DNA from: Hevea brasiliensis
Lineage: Eukaryota > Streptophyta > Magnoliopsida > Malpighiales > Euphorbiaceae
NCBI RefSeq assembly: GCF_030052815.1
Contig: NC_079503.1
Coordinates: 59,314,735 to 59,378,734, forward strand
DNA length: 64,000 nt
Direction of reading: 5' to 3'
Part shown: piece by piece, positions 11,337 through 22,292 of the stretch
How positions within the stretch are numbered: the stretch's first letter is position 1
Layout of the letters: each line of letters starts with the position of its first letter
Program-made: the position numbers and the translations under genes
The notes under the pieces: generated by a model
Database searches by the model: none
Told to the model about the DNA's origin: nothing
Seen by the model: only the letters and a program-made list of their open reading frames with translations

Positions 11337-11416
11337 GTAAAATTTGAAACTCATTGAGTTACTGCAAACAATAAATTAAACTGATAATGATAATAATAAC
11401 TGAATATATGTGATAG
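11337..11416 (+). other. Putative 80-bp GT-AG intron in El-2 integrase
   Basis: The segment starts GTAAAA after CAG and ends GTGATAG before GTCCTC. It is 80 bp, strongly AT-rich and contains CTGAT and CTGAAT elements that could serve as branch sites, all usual for short plant introns. Excising it joins the exons in frame exactly where the intronless El-4 integrase is continuous (junction 40456/40457). Unspliced, translation stops at TGA 11355-11357 after six codons. El-1 has the homologous segment (771-847). Confidence 0.72.
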
Positions 11417-12165
11417 GTCCTCGAGGATATGCTGAGAAGTTGTGTTATTGAGTTTTGAGGGAAGTTGGGACAGATACCTTCCACTGGCAGAATTTGCATA
11501 TAACAATAGCTATCAAGCTAGCATACAAATGGCACCTTATGAAGCACTGTATGGGAGAAAATGCAGAACAACTGTATGTTGGATTGAATTGGGTGAAGAT
11601 AAGCTAGTGGGGCCAGACCTGATAAAATAGACAGAGGAAAAGGTGAAACTAATAAAGGCCAATTTGAAAGTTGCCTCAGATCGACAGAAATCTTATGCTG
11701 ATTTGAAAAGAAAGGACATTGAGTATGAAGTTGGCGAGAAGGTATTTCTCAAAGTATCACCGTGGAAGAAAGTGCTGAGATTCGAGAAATAGAGAAAATT
11801 AATCCCTAGGTTTATTGGCCCATATAAAGTTATTGAACGTGTGGGACCAGTAGGCTACAGATTAGCCATACCACCTGAGCTGGACAAGATACATAATGTG
11901 TTCTATGTCTCGATGCTCAGAAAATACAGATCAGATCCTTCACATGTCATCTCAGCAGAAGAAATTGTAGTGCAACCTAACCTGACATATGAAGAAGAAC
12001 CAATTAAATTCTTGGCACGAGAGGTAAAAGAGCTCAGAAACAAGATAATTCCACTAGTGAAAATCCTATGGAGGCACCATAACACGGAAGAGGCAACGTG
12101 GGAGAGCGAGGAGACAATGAGACAATAGTTCCCTCACCTCTTCACATCAGGTAAATTTCGAGGAT
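11417..12165 (+). pseudogene. El-2 integrase C-terminal part and chromodomain
   Basis: Resumes with the LEDMLRSCV-equivalent (a frameshift at about 11450), then [14 protein letters not shown] and [13 protein letters not shown]. It continues with the GPYKVIERVGPVGYR and HNVFYVSMLRKY region and the chromodomain VKILWRHHNTEEATWE. Stops at 11628, near 11790 and at 12127 interrupt it. It corresponds to 21-770 of El-1. Confidence 0.85.
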
Positions 12166-12173
12166 GAAATTTT

Positions 12174-12191
12174 TATTTAGAGGGAAAGAGT
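12174..12191 (+). other. Polypurine tract of El-2
   Basis: TTTAGAGGGAAAGAG directly upstream of the 3' LTR start TGTAATATCC at 12192. Equivalent to the tracts of El-1 and El-3. Confidence 0.85.
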
Positions 12192-15100
12192 TGTAATATC
12201 CCTCCTGTACGTGTTCTGTACGTTCTGTTGCTCTAGTAGCCAAATAACAGTCCAGGCAAGTCAAGATATCTAGAACTACACTTCGGCGATAGTGAACAGA
12301 CATATAATGATGAAATAAATAAAAAGAAAATACAAGAAAAATCAAAGAAAAATGAAAGAGAGAAAATGAAACTAAGTTAAATGAGCCCGCACCGCAGCGA
12401 TGGGTGACCGCACCGAGAAGGCCGTTGCCAACCCTAGGACCATGGGGAACCCTCGAAATTAAATTTTGAGACATAAATAAAGGTTTATTGAAATGTAATT
12501 AACACTAGAAATATCAAAGAAAAATTAATAAATTAGTACAAAGAAAAACGAAAAATTGAGAAACAGACAAAAATCGATGTTACCGAAAAATCGGGAATAT
12601 AACCCAAAGTGGGGAATTTTGGTCATTTGACACTAAGAGCTGCCTTTTGACCTCAATTTCTATTAAGAATAAATGATATTACACTTTAGAAATGACATGA
12701 AAAATTAAAATAGGATACAATGTGTAAATAGTAAAAGAATGGAGCTAAATGAGCAAATAAGGAAACTTTAATTATTTAACCATTAAACTATTACCTAGTG
12801 CTCCACTAACTCCAGCCATGGGACACTTATCTAAGCCTTCGGACAGCTGAGTCATTTTGTTCTTCATCCTACTTCACCTTGCCGAAATGAAATTCACCAT
12901 GGAAACCACAATGGCCGCCCCACATGCGACCTTCACGGGTGCATGATCAAGCCACCATTTCCACTTGGTTCCTTCATTAAATCTTGCCTAGTTAGCTTGG
13001 GGAAGATATTGGCAATAAGAAAAATGAGATTTGGTGAAGTTTTGATAAGCTTCAAAAGCGGTAAGTGTCGAAAACCTCTCCCTTGCTTTAGTAATCCTTG
13101 TGTTTAGGTTGAGGTGAGTATTTTGGTGAAGAGAAATGAAAAAAACATTGAGAAATGAAATGGTCCATTTTTGGCAGCCATGAATATGTGTTGTATTTGA
13201 ATTTTTCTTACCTCTAATGGATGGAAATTAAGGTTGATTAACTCAAATGGAAGATGTAGTAAGTTAAAATCTAAGTATGTGCATGTAGTGCTTGAATTAA
13301 GGGTGTGAAATGGAACCTTAATGCTTTGAGCAAACTGCCATGTTTGGCAGCCCATAATAGCATGAATTTGTGTGTGAATATGAAGTTTATTAATGAAATA
13401 TGATAGTGTTAAATTGTGGGCAGCATGTATAAGTGATATTGAAGTATGAGTATATTGAAGTGTATGTGTAATATTGACATTGAGATATGTTGAATTTTAG
13501 TGGAAGTGAATGTTGAACTTAATAGTGAATTGTGTGCATTGAGCACTTGAATGTTCTACCCAAAATTATTTGCTGGAATTGTGTACAATATATATATAGA
13601 AGTATCATTGATTGAATATTGAAGTAATGAGGAGGAGAAGGAATATCAAATTGGAAGTATATGTGTTTTGTGCAGGTTGTGTATTGATGGCAGTACTTAA
13701 ATTAGGTCATAAGTGCCAAACTGTGAACCTAATTGGTATGAGGCCAATGCGGGGTGAAACTAGACACCAAATAGGCCAACTTTCATGTAGAAATGTTTCC
13801 AAAATTCTGCCTAGAAACTGACCTTAAAAATGACCAAATCCGGAATATCAACCTAGCAACCCAGTTTTTTGACCATATGAACAGTAATCATTAGGATGAC
13901 CATAACTCACTCAAAACAGGTCCAATTGACCTAAAATTTTTACCATAGATAGCTTAGATATAGATCTACAATTTTTATGAAGACACCAAAGACCATAAAT
14001 GACCAGAACTAAGCCAAATAGCTTGCACAAGTTCGGGTACCAAAACTGCCAGAACTAAAAGTGACCTAAAATTGACCAAATTTTGCACTAAAGGTGCAAT
14101 CTGTCCAGCTTTAGTAAATTGACCATATCTTGGTCTATACAACTCAGAATGACCTGAAATTTTGCCCCGCATGCAATAAAACATAGAGCTACAATTTTTC
14201 TTCTTTGAGCAGAAGCTAAAAACCAAGAGAAATGGGACTTTAAGCTAGACCAATCTAGCACACCAAAAATTGAGAATTTGACATTTACATAGAATGATGC
14301 TTGATGCAATTTGGCAATGAATGCTAACTTGTAAAAATGGTAAATTGCACTATATTGGCAGCATATTAAATTACAATATGTGATATGTTGATGCTAGAAA
14401 CAACTTATCCATAGTACCTAAAAAGGTCAACATATGCATTGACTTATGAATTACATAATAGTTAGTAAACTCTAAAAAATTGAAGAATTAAACAATTAAT
14501 TTATAATGTACCCTAGTTTGCCTAGTTGACTAGTTTGGATAGGTTGGCATGCCAATAGGATTCTGACAGCTGTTCTGTAAATGGCTTCATGCCATACTGT
14601 GTTTTTACAGCTTATTATGCCGCATTGTGACTTTAATAGCCTACGGCTATATATATTGTGCATTTATTATTGGCTTATCGTTAGATTGACTATATAGCTT
14701 TTTAGCCGCCCTATTTGCACACCAGGAGACACTTTCTGACCGATCGTGTGATGGCCCGAGGTACTAGGTACCCAGTGTCAGTATATCCATTTATCCAGTC
14801 TGGTCAGTAAATAGGCTACACGGGCAGTAATTTAAGTACTATTGAATTCAAATAGCTAAATTCAGTCTACTGACATACAGCACTACAAAAAATTAGCAAA
14901 TATTGAAATGTTAGCAAATAAAAGTAGAATTAGCAACTGCAAAGTATATCAATGTTATAAATTCGTAAACACTTTATTTACTTTATTTTAGTGTATATTT
15001 CTTTATATTTGGCACCACTACGTAAAATTGCTTAGCGCATTGCTTTTGTAACGTGTAGGTATTGGAGACACAGCTGGGGAGCCCAGCAGACCTACGACCG

Positions 15101-15660
15101 GGTGAGACATCAAATCTGCACAGGAGTCCAGAGTCATCTGCACTGCATTGCATACATGGTAGGACTTAGGATGTCTTGTATTTTGTACTTTTGTTGTATT
15201 TTTAAAATTCAGCCCTGTATTTTGTAATATTATGAAAGCTCTAAAGTTTGTAATATTTTGTACATATTAAATAACATGGAGATTTTCTGGATATATTTAA
15301 GTTATTATGGACTGTATTATGGAACTGTTTAATGACTGTAAAAGTCCATTGACTTTACTGAGAAATAGAGACTGTGAAATATTTGAGATTTTGATATTAT
15401 CATATTAAATTATTTTTAACAGGTTTCAAAAGACAATTTTTTCGAAATACAGACGGCACCTTGCCAAATTTTGATTACCATTTTTGAAACACTGATTTTA
15501 TTAAAGTATGAAAATAGTATCAGCATGATATGAATATTACATAAAAGACTTCTTAAAATCAAATTGAGTTCAGGAAATGAGTTGATTACAGATTAGGTGC
15601 TCCGGCACGCCATGTATCACGCCTTACTCGGCTATACTGTAGACGGGTGAGGGTGTTGCA
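12192..15660 (+). repeat. El-2 3' LTR, 3.47 kb
   Basis: Starts TGTAATATCC and ends GGGTGTTGCA. It holds a conserved GC-richer block near 12371-12440, a GTAAGT donor-like site at 13061 and a TGCAG acceptor-like site ending at 13675. Internal repeats of the 'tgaccataactcactc...' type lie at 13860-14200, and a degenerate copy of the conserved stem-loop at 15018-15035. No real gene is seen in it. Confidence 0.9.
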
Positions 15661-15971
15661 TTTTGGCTAATCTAGTAACAAGAGGCCTAGAGAACTATTA
15701 AGTCTGACATCTGATCAGAGTAGGAGACATCACTGATTTTATTAAAGTACGAAAATAGTATCAGCATGATATGAATATTACATAAAAGACTTCTTAAAAT
15801 CAAATTGAGTTCAGGAAATGAGTTGATTACAGACTAGGTGCTCCGGCACACCATGTATCACGCCTTACTCGGCTGTACTATAGACGGGTGAGGGTGTTGC
15901 ATTTTGGCTAATCTAGTAACAAGAGGCCTAGAGAACTATTAAGTCTGACATCTGATCAGAGTAGGAGACAT
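15490..15971 (+). repeat. 241-bp direct tandem duplication
   Basis: 15490-15730 and 15731-15971 are nearly identical head-to-tail copies, differing at only a few positions. Each copy contains the last 171 bp of the El-2 LTR plus 70 bp of El-3 gag sequence, so the duplication arose after El-2 inserted. Confidence 0.93.
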
Positions 15972-16310
15972 CGGCCTAGGCCTATATCCTAAGAGGCCAA
16001 CCAGAGACACCAGTAGTGAGTACATCGGGTCTAACAGTGAAAAGTTCTACCCCAAGAAAATGTGACCATTGTAAAAAGTGGCATAGAGGTGAATGTAGGA
16101 GGTTGACTAGAACTTGTTATAGATGTGGAGCCATAGACCATTTTCTGAAGATTGCCTTAAAAGGAATTTTCTACGGATCCAAACAGAGAAACTACCTTCC
16201 ACTACATAAAGTGATAGTAGATTGGAGAGATTTGAGGCAACTAGGAATACTGTGAGGCCTACATTTGAGACTATGAAATGGCTAGATGCAAGAGTAACAC
16301 CATTTGTAAA
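15972..16310 (+). pseudogene. El-3 gag nucleocapsid fragment
   Basis: Contains the double Cys-His pattern typical of this lineage: CDHCKKWHRGEC followed by CYRCGAIDHF (16061-16145). The final Cys of the knuckle is lost, with a probable indel after DHF. Compare CPHCQKWHRGEC in El-2. Upstream, 15661-15730 and its duplicate 15902-15971 look like the preceding basic part of gag. Coding continuity is lost after about 16170. The sequence resumes at 20185 with chromodomain, so the pol region was deleted. Confidence 0.72.
16306..16310 (+). repeat. Target site duplication of solo LTR A, left
   Basis: GTAAA, identical to 20185-20189 on the other side. Confidence 0.88.
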
Positions 16311-18626
16311 TGTCACACCTTACCCTTCATAAGGCATAATATGATCCCGTAGTATACCTAATGAATTAGCAAACTTCGTCTACTGATAACCCATTAAATA
16401 CACTACAAGGGATTTTAAACCTTTTCTTATTCCTTTTTACAGTGGTGAGCACTTTAGACAAGTGTTAGAATTTTTTTTCTTTTTTAATAAAGTGAACCCA
16501 AATCACAAATATGAAGTATCAGTAATTTCTGTAAAACTTTTGGCAGAGTGCCATCTGTATTTTGAATAAAACAGTTCTTCAAAAACCTGTAAAAAGCACT
16601 TACAATATATCTCTTCAATCCCAAACTCCAATAATAGTTTAACACAATAAATTTCTCAACATTTGTCAACTCAATTCAATATAAATTTCTAGTATTTTCA
16701 AAAGTTGAGATAAGAGAAATATGTCACAATATTTTTACAGGCCAAAATAATTTACAATTTTAGTTTACAACTGCTTAAGACCAGTACAATATATACATAC
16801 AGAGCACATACATTACAACAAAAACTACAAAAATATGGTATACTCAATATACCCGGCGAAATCTCAAAATATAGCATAAGCAGCCTACTCTGCTGCTCTA
16901 TCCGTCTGTCTACCTGCGACAGTAATGAAAAAGCTATCGCTGAGCCAATGTCTCAGTGGTGCACAACATTAAGAAAATATAATGTAAAACCATAAACCAT
17001 AAATCATATGAACTGTGGATACTTAAAATCATAGTTGAATTCAAAAGACAGTAAATGTTATAAAGAATTGAACTCCATTTCACAATATCACAATAAATAT
17101 CAATAAATCACACACATAGCTTAATGATGATTCCATAGTCAAATTTGTCCCAAAAGCCAATAGCTAATGAGGAATAAAGGGAATTCAAAGTCAATTCGTC
17201 CCACTAGATAAGCTAGCGAGGAATTCAATCAAATATACATGATAGCTGTGGTTTCAAACCATTTACAATATTTTTCAAGCAATAAGTATCCATCAAATGT
17301 CATTCAAACAGATTTTCCACAATTTAAACAATAACATACAAATTGTCATAATTTATTTCAATTGAAAATTCAAAAGAAATAACTATTGTGCACAAACCTC
17401 TGAAGAGTAACCTCTTGGCCCTGACTCAGTGTTTCCTTCCCCTTCCCTGAGTCTTTGCTAACTGAAACACACAATTTAAAGTATTTCAGTACTCATTTAA
17501 ACTATCTCTAATAATAAGGTTCAATAATTAACTTATTTAGTACTATTGCTTTCCTTAGTCAACCTATAATATTGACCCTTAATGCACTATAGGGGAATAA
17601 ATTTTAATGTTACCAATATGTCACATTTTATAGTCCTTTAGTATTGATATATGTTACCAAATTCATTTTCAAGTGTATTGCATTTTATTGCAATTTATCG
17701 GATTTCGGTATGCTATTTTGACCTAGCCGAATGACCTAGTTTCCTCGGTTTACGGTTTCTGGTCTGACTTACAAACTTGTAGGTCTATGTCTTAGTGAAC
17801 TTTTGCCACAAATTTTAGGTCATTTGGAGTTTGGTAGACCAAGTTATGGTCATTTTACTATTGCTGGTCAGATTGCACTAAAATGGGAAACTTCGGTCAT
17901 TTTTAGGTCATTTCCGGTTCTGGCAATTTTTATACCCGCATTTGTGCAAGCATTTTGACTTGCTTATGGTCATTTCTGGGTTTTGGTGTCTTCATAAGAG
18001 TTGTAGCTCTATGTCTAAGCTATCCATGGTATAAATTTTAGATCAACTGGACCTGTTATGAGTGACTTATGGCAAAAAAACTGACTGCTATCCAAATGGT
18101 AAATTTTCAGATTTGCAAAGTCACTAATCCAGATTTGGTCAATTCTCATGTCACTTTTTGGATAGAATTTAGGTAGGCTTTCTTTATGAAAGTTGGCACA
18201 TTTTGTGCCTAGTTTCACCTCCAATTGGCCTCATACCAATTGGAGTCACACACTTAGGGTTATAGGCTCATTTGCACACTGCCCTCTACATGCCTCTCAA
18301 ACACCAAACCAAACACACATTCGCCAACTATATCTTCACTTCCCCAAACCATTTTGCATTTGGTACTAACTATAACCATTCATTACTTTACAGTATAGGT
18401 CAACTTGGACAGAATATAACAACTTCACAATACAAATGCAATCATAATTCACAAAGTCCACACCCAACAATATATACACATAAACACTCCTAATTATTAC
18501 ACATACTTCTATCATCAAATTACATATCTTATCACTACTATTTCATGTACATATGCTGCCATTTTTTTGTACCTTACTTCAATAACATTTCATGAACTTA
18601 AACATTACCAATTTTCACCATGAGGC

Positions 18627-18777
18627 TGTAATGGCCCGGCCCACTAGTGATATTGTCCGCTCTAGGCCGAAGCCCTCACGGTTTTAAAACGCGTCACTAG
18701 GAGTTACGAACCACCAACTAATAAACCTAGCATCTCTCCCGTGTTTTGTCGATGTGGGATTTGCCTAGGGTGTTACA
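18627..18777 (-). repeat. TRIM 3' LTR (151 bp)
   Basis: Left repeat in window orientation; 3' LTR because the element reads on the minus strand. Ends in TGTTACA (plus orientation). Confidence 0.93.
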
Positions 18778-18851
18778 ATACACCCCCCTTATGGGACTCA
18801 GCGTCCTCACTGAGGTTTGCCCCACCATCGTTCAAGGTTGCACGCGGAGCG

Positions 18852-18863
18852 GCTCTGATACCA
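18852..18863 (-). other. TRIM primer binding site (tRNA-iMet)
   Basis: Minus-strand TGGTATCAGAGC, four bases inside the 5' LTR at 18868. Perfect match to the initiator tRNA-Met complement. Confidence 0.93.
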
Positions 18864-18867
18864 CAAA

Positions 18868-19018
18868 TGTAATGGCCCGGCCCACTAGTGATGTTGTCTG
18901 CTCTAGGCCGAAGCCCTCACGGTTTTAAAACGCGTCACTAGGAGTTACGAACCACCAACTTATAAACCCAGCATCTCTCCCGTGTTTTGTCGATGTGGGA
19001 TTTGCCTAGGGTGTTACA
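18868..19018 (-). repeat. TRIM 5' LTR (151 bp)
   Basis: Right repeat in window orientation. Four differences from the left repeat. The minus strand has TTTATAAG (from 18961), a plausible TATA box. Confidence 0.93.
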
Positions 19019-20184
19019 GAGGCTGCCCAAGTAACACATTCACATCAAACTTTCATTTTCACTTTTCAAGCTTACCATTCAAACTTTATACATGGAAATC
19101 AACTTCAATATATTTAATCACTTAAATCAATACCCCAAATAACCAAATAGATGAAGAAAACAAGTTAAAATATTGAACTTCCATGGCTGCCGAAATGAAG
19201 CATCAACCTAACTCATCAAAACTTCAACTTTTCTTCCATAAATCAACTCACCACTACCTTAGTTACAATTTTAATGAAACAAGAAATGAAAACAACCACT
19301 TACGTCTTTTGAAGCTTCTTAAAAACTCACCAAAACTTATCTTTCTTGCTCCCTAATTTCTGCCCAAGGTGTGTAGACAACTTTTAATGAAGAAACCTTA
19401 ACCACTTGAAGTTTGGATCATGGATGCATGGAGCTCACAATGGGACGGCAATGGTGGTTTTAGAGAGAAGTTGGGTTTGGCAAGTTTGAAGGATTTGTGG
19501 AAGAAGAAGATGAAATGGTTAGTGCTCCACTAATTTGTCCCTTAGTAATTTTTTTAAGGTGTCCATAGTGCTCCACTAATTTATTTTAATCTTATTATAG
19601 TTTAAAGTTTTCATAATTGCATTTAATCCCCACATTTCCCTAAATTTCATTACACATTTAATTTCCTTTTCTATGGGGTCCCAAAATTTAAATACTATTT
19701 GTTTTTAATGGACATTTAGGTCAAAAGGCAACTCGGGGTGTTAATTGACCATAATGCCCCTATTCGGGTTATATTCCCGATTTTTCGATAACACCGATTT
19801 TGTCGATTTCTCGATTTTTCATTTTTCTTTGTACTAATTACTTAATTTTTCTTTGACATTTCTAATGTCATTTATACTTCAATAGATGTTTATTTAAGTC
19901 TTAAAAATATTATCCAGGGTTCCCCGCAGTACAGGGCTAGTCAACGGTCCACGCCGTAACTTTTCGGTGCGGTCACCCATCGCTACGGTTTTCGGCTCGT
20001 TTAACTTAGTTACATTTCATTGCTCTTATTTTTCCTTTATTTTTCTTGTATTTTCGTCTATTGTATATTTATTATTTTATGTTTCCTCACTAACATTTAA
20101 GTGTAGTTTCAGGCATTCTAGCTGTTCGGACAGACACTGGTCATTGGAACAGTAGAACGCACTACCTAATATAGGGGTGTTATA

Positions 20185-20330
20185 GTAAATGTCATCCAAG
20201 CTAGTGAGGAGTCAAATCCAAATATTGAAGAGGCAACACGGGAAAGTGGAGAAGCAAGGAGGTAACAGATTCCTTGACCATTTACACCAGATAAATTTCG
20301 AGGATGAAATTTTATTTAGGGGGGAAGAGT
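20185..20330 (+). pseudogene. El-3 chromodomain tail and polypurine tract
   Basis: Begins with the second copy of the GTAAA target duplication. It then encodes NIEEATRESGEARR and a degraded PFTPDKFRG end, matching TEEATWESEETMRQ in El-1 and El-2. The polypurine tract TTTAGGGGGGAAGAG (about 20316-20330) follows, directly before the 3' LTR. Confidence 0.8.
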
Positions 20331-22292
20331 TATGACATCCTCATTTTAGGAAGTTCGTATATTCTACTGTTTTGATGACTAATGTTTGTTCAGACGGCCA
20401 AAATGTCTGGAACTATATTCAAAGTAGAGTGAGGAGTCCTAAATAACCTAAATAATGACAAGAAAAATTAAGGAAAAATTTAAGAAATGAAATGCAAAGA
20501 GGTTAAATGAGTCAGAGTTATAGCGATGGGTAACCCTAATGGGAAGCGACTGTGAAGACAGTTGGCAACCTTAGACTAGTGGGGAACCCTGTGAAATAAT
20601 TATTAGGACATAAGTGAAGGATTACTGAGGTTTAGATGATAATAGAATGCCAGAAAAATACAAGAAAATCCATGTAAATTGCTACAGACAATTTTACCTC
20701 AGTAAACAAACAAAAGGGCATTTCAATCATTTCATCCTCAATGTTGAATTTTGACCTAAATATCAATTAAAGTGATAGAGATTAAGATAAATAAAATAAA
20801 TTAAAATTACAAATTTATTGATGGAAATGAGAAAAGGAAGAAAAAGGAAATGAAAATGGAATTTATTACATAAGCATTTCATCATGATGACCTAAGCATG
20901 ACTCAAGTATGATGACAAAATGATTTCATAAAAACTTAATACAATTATCATAGGATAAATATAGAAACAAAAGACAAAATTTAATTAATCAAACACTCAT
21001 CTTCTTCCTTGTCTTCCACCTTGGCCAAAACTCTATGGGAGTATTCTTCCATGTTTCTTCAAACTTCCAAGCTTGAATTCCCATGCTATTCCACCATAAA
21101 ACCTTGGGAAATATAGAGGTTTGATGAATTCATGAATATAATTATGATTATTCATGTTGATTAACAAGTAGATATGAGTTGTATATGGATTTGCATATGT
21201 TATGCTTGAATTGTAAAAATTGAAGTTATGGTTTTGACCAAACTTTGAGAAGTTTGTGTATGGCTTGAAATTGATGATGTTGAGATCAATTGTTAACTAT
21301 TAGAAGTGCCATGAATGTGAATTGAAGTTTGGGAGTTGGGTGGAATTGAAATTGGGAGTGTTGAATTTTCATGTAGGATTTTAGACCTATGAGTCCAGTG
21401 TGGTTTTTAAGCCATAGAGAGAGTTGTGTTGTTCAAATTAGTGTGAAGTTAATTGGAGATGAAACCGAGGATAAGTTGCTACATTTTTCATAAAGAGACC
21501 ATGACCAAAAATTGACCCTAACCTGACCTAGAAATTGCTTGAATCCGGGTAATCCTATTCTGGACCCAGAAAAATGACCAAATGAATAGTAAATGTTCAA
21601 ATGGCCATAACTCACTCTAGGAAGGTTATAATGACCTGATTTTTAAACCATTGGAAAGGTTAGACATAGGAGCACATTTTTCATGGAGGACAGAAACCCA
21701 AATTCTGACCATAACCTAATCAAATTGCTAACCAAATTTAGCTCATCAAAACTACTAAAATCAAAAATTGCCTAGAAATTTTGGACACTAACCAATCCAG
21801 CCAGTTATGGTAAAAATGCCATAAATTGAGCTACAAAACTCTAAATGGAGTGATTAAAAAAGGGACTTAAATTAGCGACATTAAGGAACAACTTTGATAA
21901 AGGAAAGTTAGCCAAAATCCTACTGTAGATTGGTCCAATAGAATAGTAAATTTAGGTGACCAAAACTTAAAATTTGGAAATACTTCTAGAAAGACTTGAA
22001 TTACAATTGGTAACTAATGCTAAAAAATTTATAACCCAAAATGTGGTATGATCATGTGTTTAGAATTTATATTTCTATTCTTTATGAAATAGTCAAAATT
22101 TACATGAATAGTAATATAAATAGTAACCACCATTACATGTCAAATGGCATAATAAATTAGAGAAGCCATTGTAATTGTTAAATACATGATGTGGTTAGTA
22201 AATTGTGATTCTTGAACCTAAATGACCCTAAGACATAAGAGAATAACTCGTATGAAGGACCTTAGGCTAAAATATGACTATAACATGTCTAA
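20331..22292 (+). repeat. El-3 3' LTR, first part
   Basis: Starts TATGACATCC (decayed TGTGACATCC) after the polypurine tract. It shows the conserved TTAAATGAG...TAGCGATGGGTAACC block at 20505-20590. It is cut at 22292 by the copia insertion and resumes at 31829. No gene seen. Confidence 0.82.
22288..22292 (+). repeat. Target site duplication of the copia element, left
   Basis: TCTAA, identical to 31824-31828. Confidence 0.92.

Larger units (their letters stand above)
5803..15660 (+). mobile_element. El-2: Ty3/gypsy chromovirus (Tekay-like), plus strand
   Basis: Truncated 5' LTR (5803-7373), primer site, gag, protease, RT, RNase H, integrase, chromodomain, polypurine tract and full 3' LTR (12192-15660). 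Domain order is Ty3-like. It is the closest relative of El-1, sharing the integrase intron-like segment. Stops, frameshifts and replaced catalytic residues (protease Asp, RT Asp, RNase H Asp, integrase Glu) show it is long dead. Because the 5' end is truncated, no target duplication can be checked. Confidence 0.92.
18627..19018 (-). mobile_element. Complete TRIM element (392 bp)
   Basis: A terminal-repeat retrotransposon in miniature. Two 151-bp LTRs (18627-18777 and 18868-19018) differ at four positions by my reading (about 97% identical) and begin TGTAACACCC on the minus strand. The 90-bp internal region carries a tRNA-iMet-type primer site (18852-18863) and a purine-rich AAGGGGGGTG tract (about 18780-18792). 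It has no coding capacity, so mobilisation must be in trans. Perfect target duplications GAGGC flank it (18622-18626, 19019-19023). A TATAAG motif in each LTR could be its promoter. Confidence 0.95.
16311..20184 (-). repeat. Solo LTR A (minus), with nested TRIM
   Basis: Complete LTR of the chromovirus family, related to solo LTR C (40870-44519). It reads TGTCACACCTTACC on the left and GGGGTGTTATA on the right. Flanked by perfect GTAAA duplications and lacking any internal domain, so it is a solo LTR left by recombination. Minus-strand landmarks: donor GTAAGT at 19303, acceptor AG ending at 18286, stem-loops at 16916-16956, conserved block at about 19965-20010. A 392-bp TRIM sits at 18627-19018. 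Without TRIM it is about 3.48 kb. Confidence 0.9.

Noticed and set aside
18015..18224. A 69-codon open frame shared by solo LTRs A (18015-18224, minus) and C (42412-42621, plus)
   Set aside because: Same length and similar wording, but differences between the two are mainly amino-acid changing and El-2 breaks the frame at the same place. It looks like chance openness in homologous LTR DNA.
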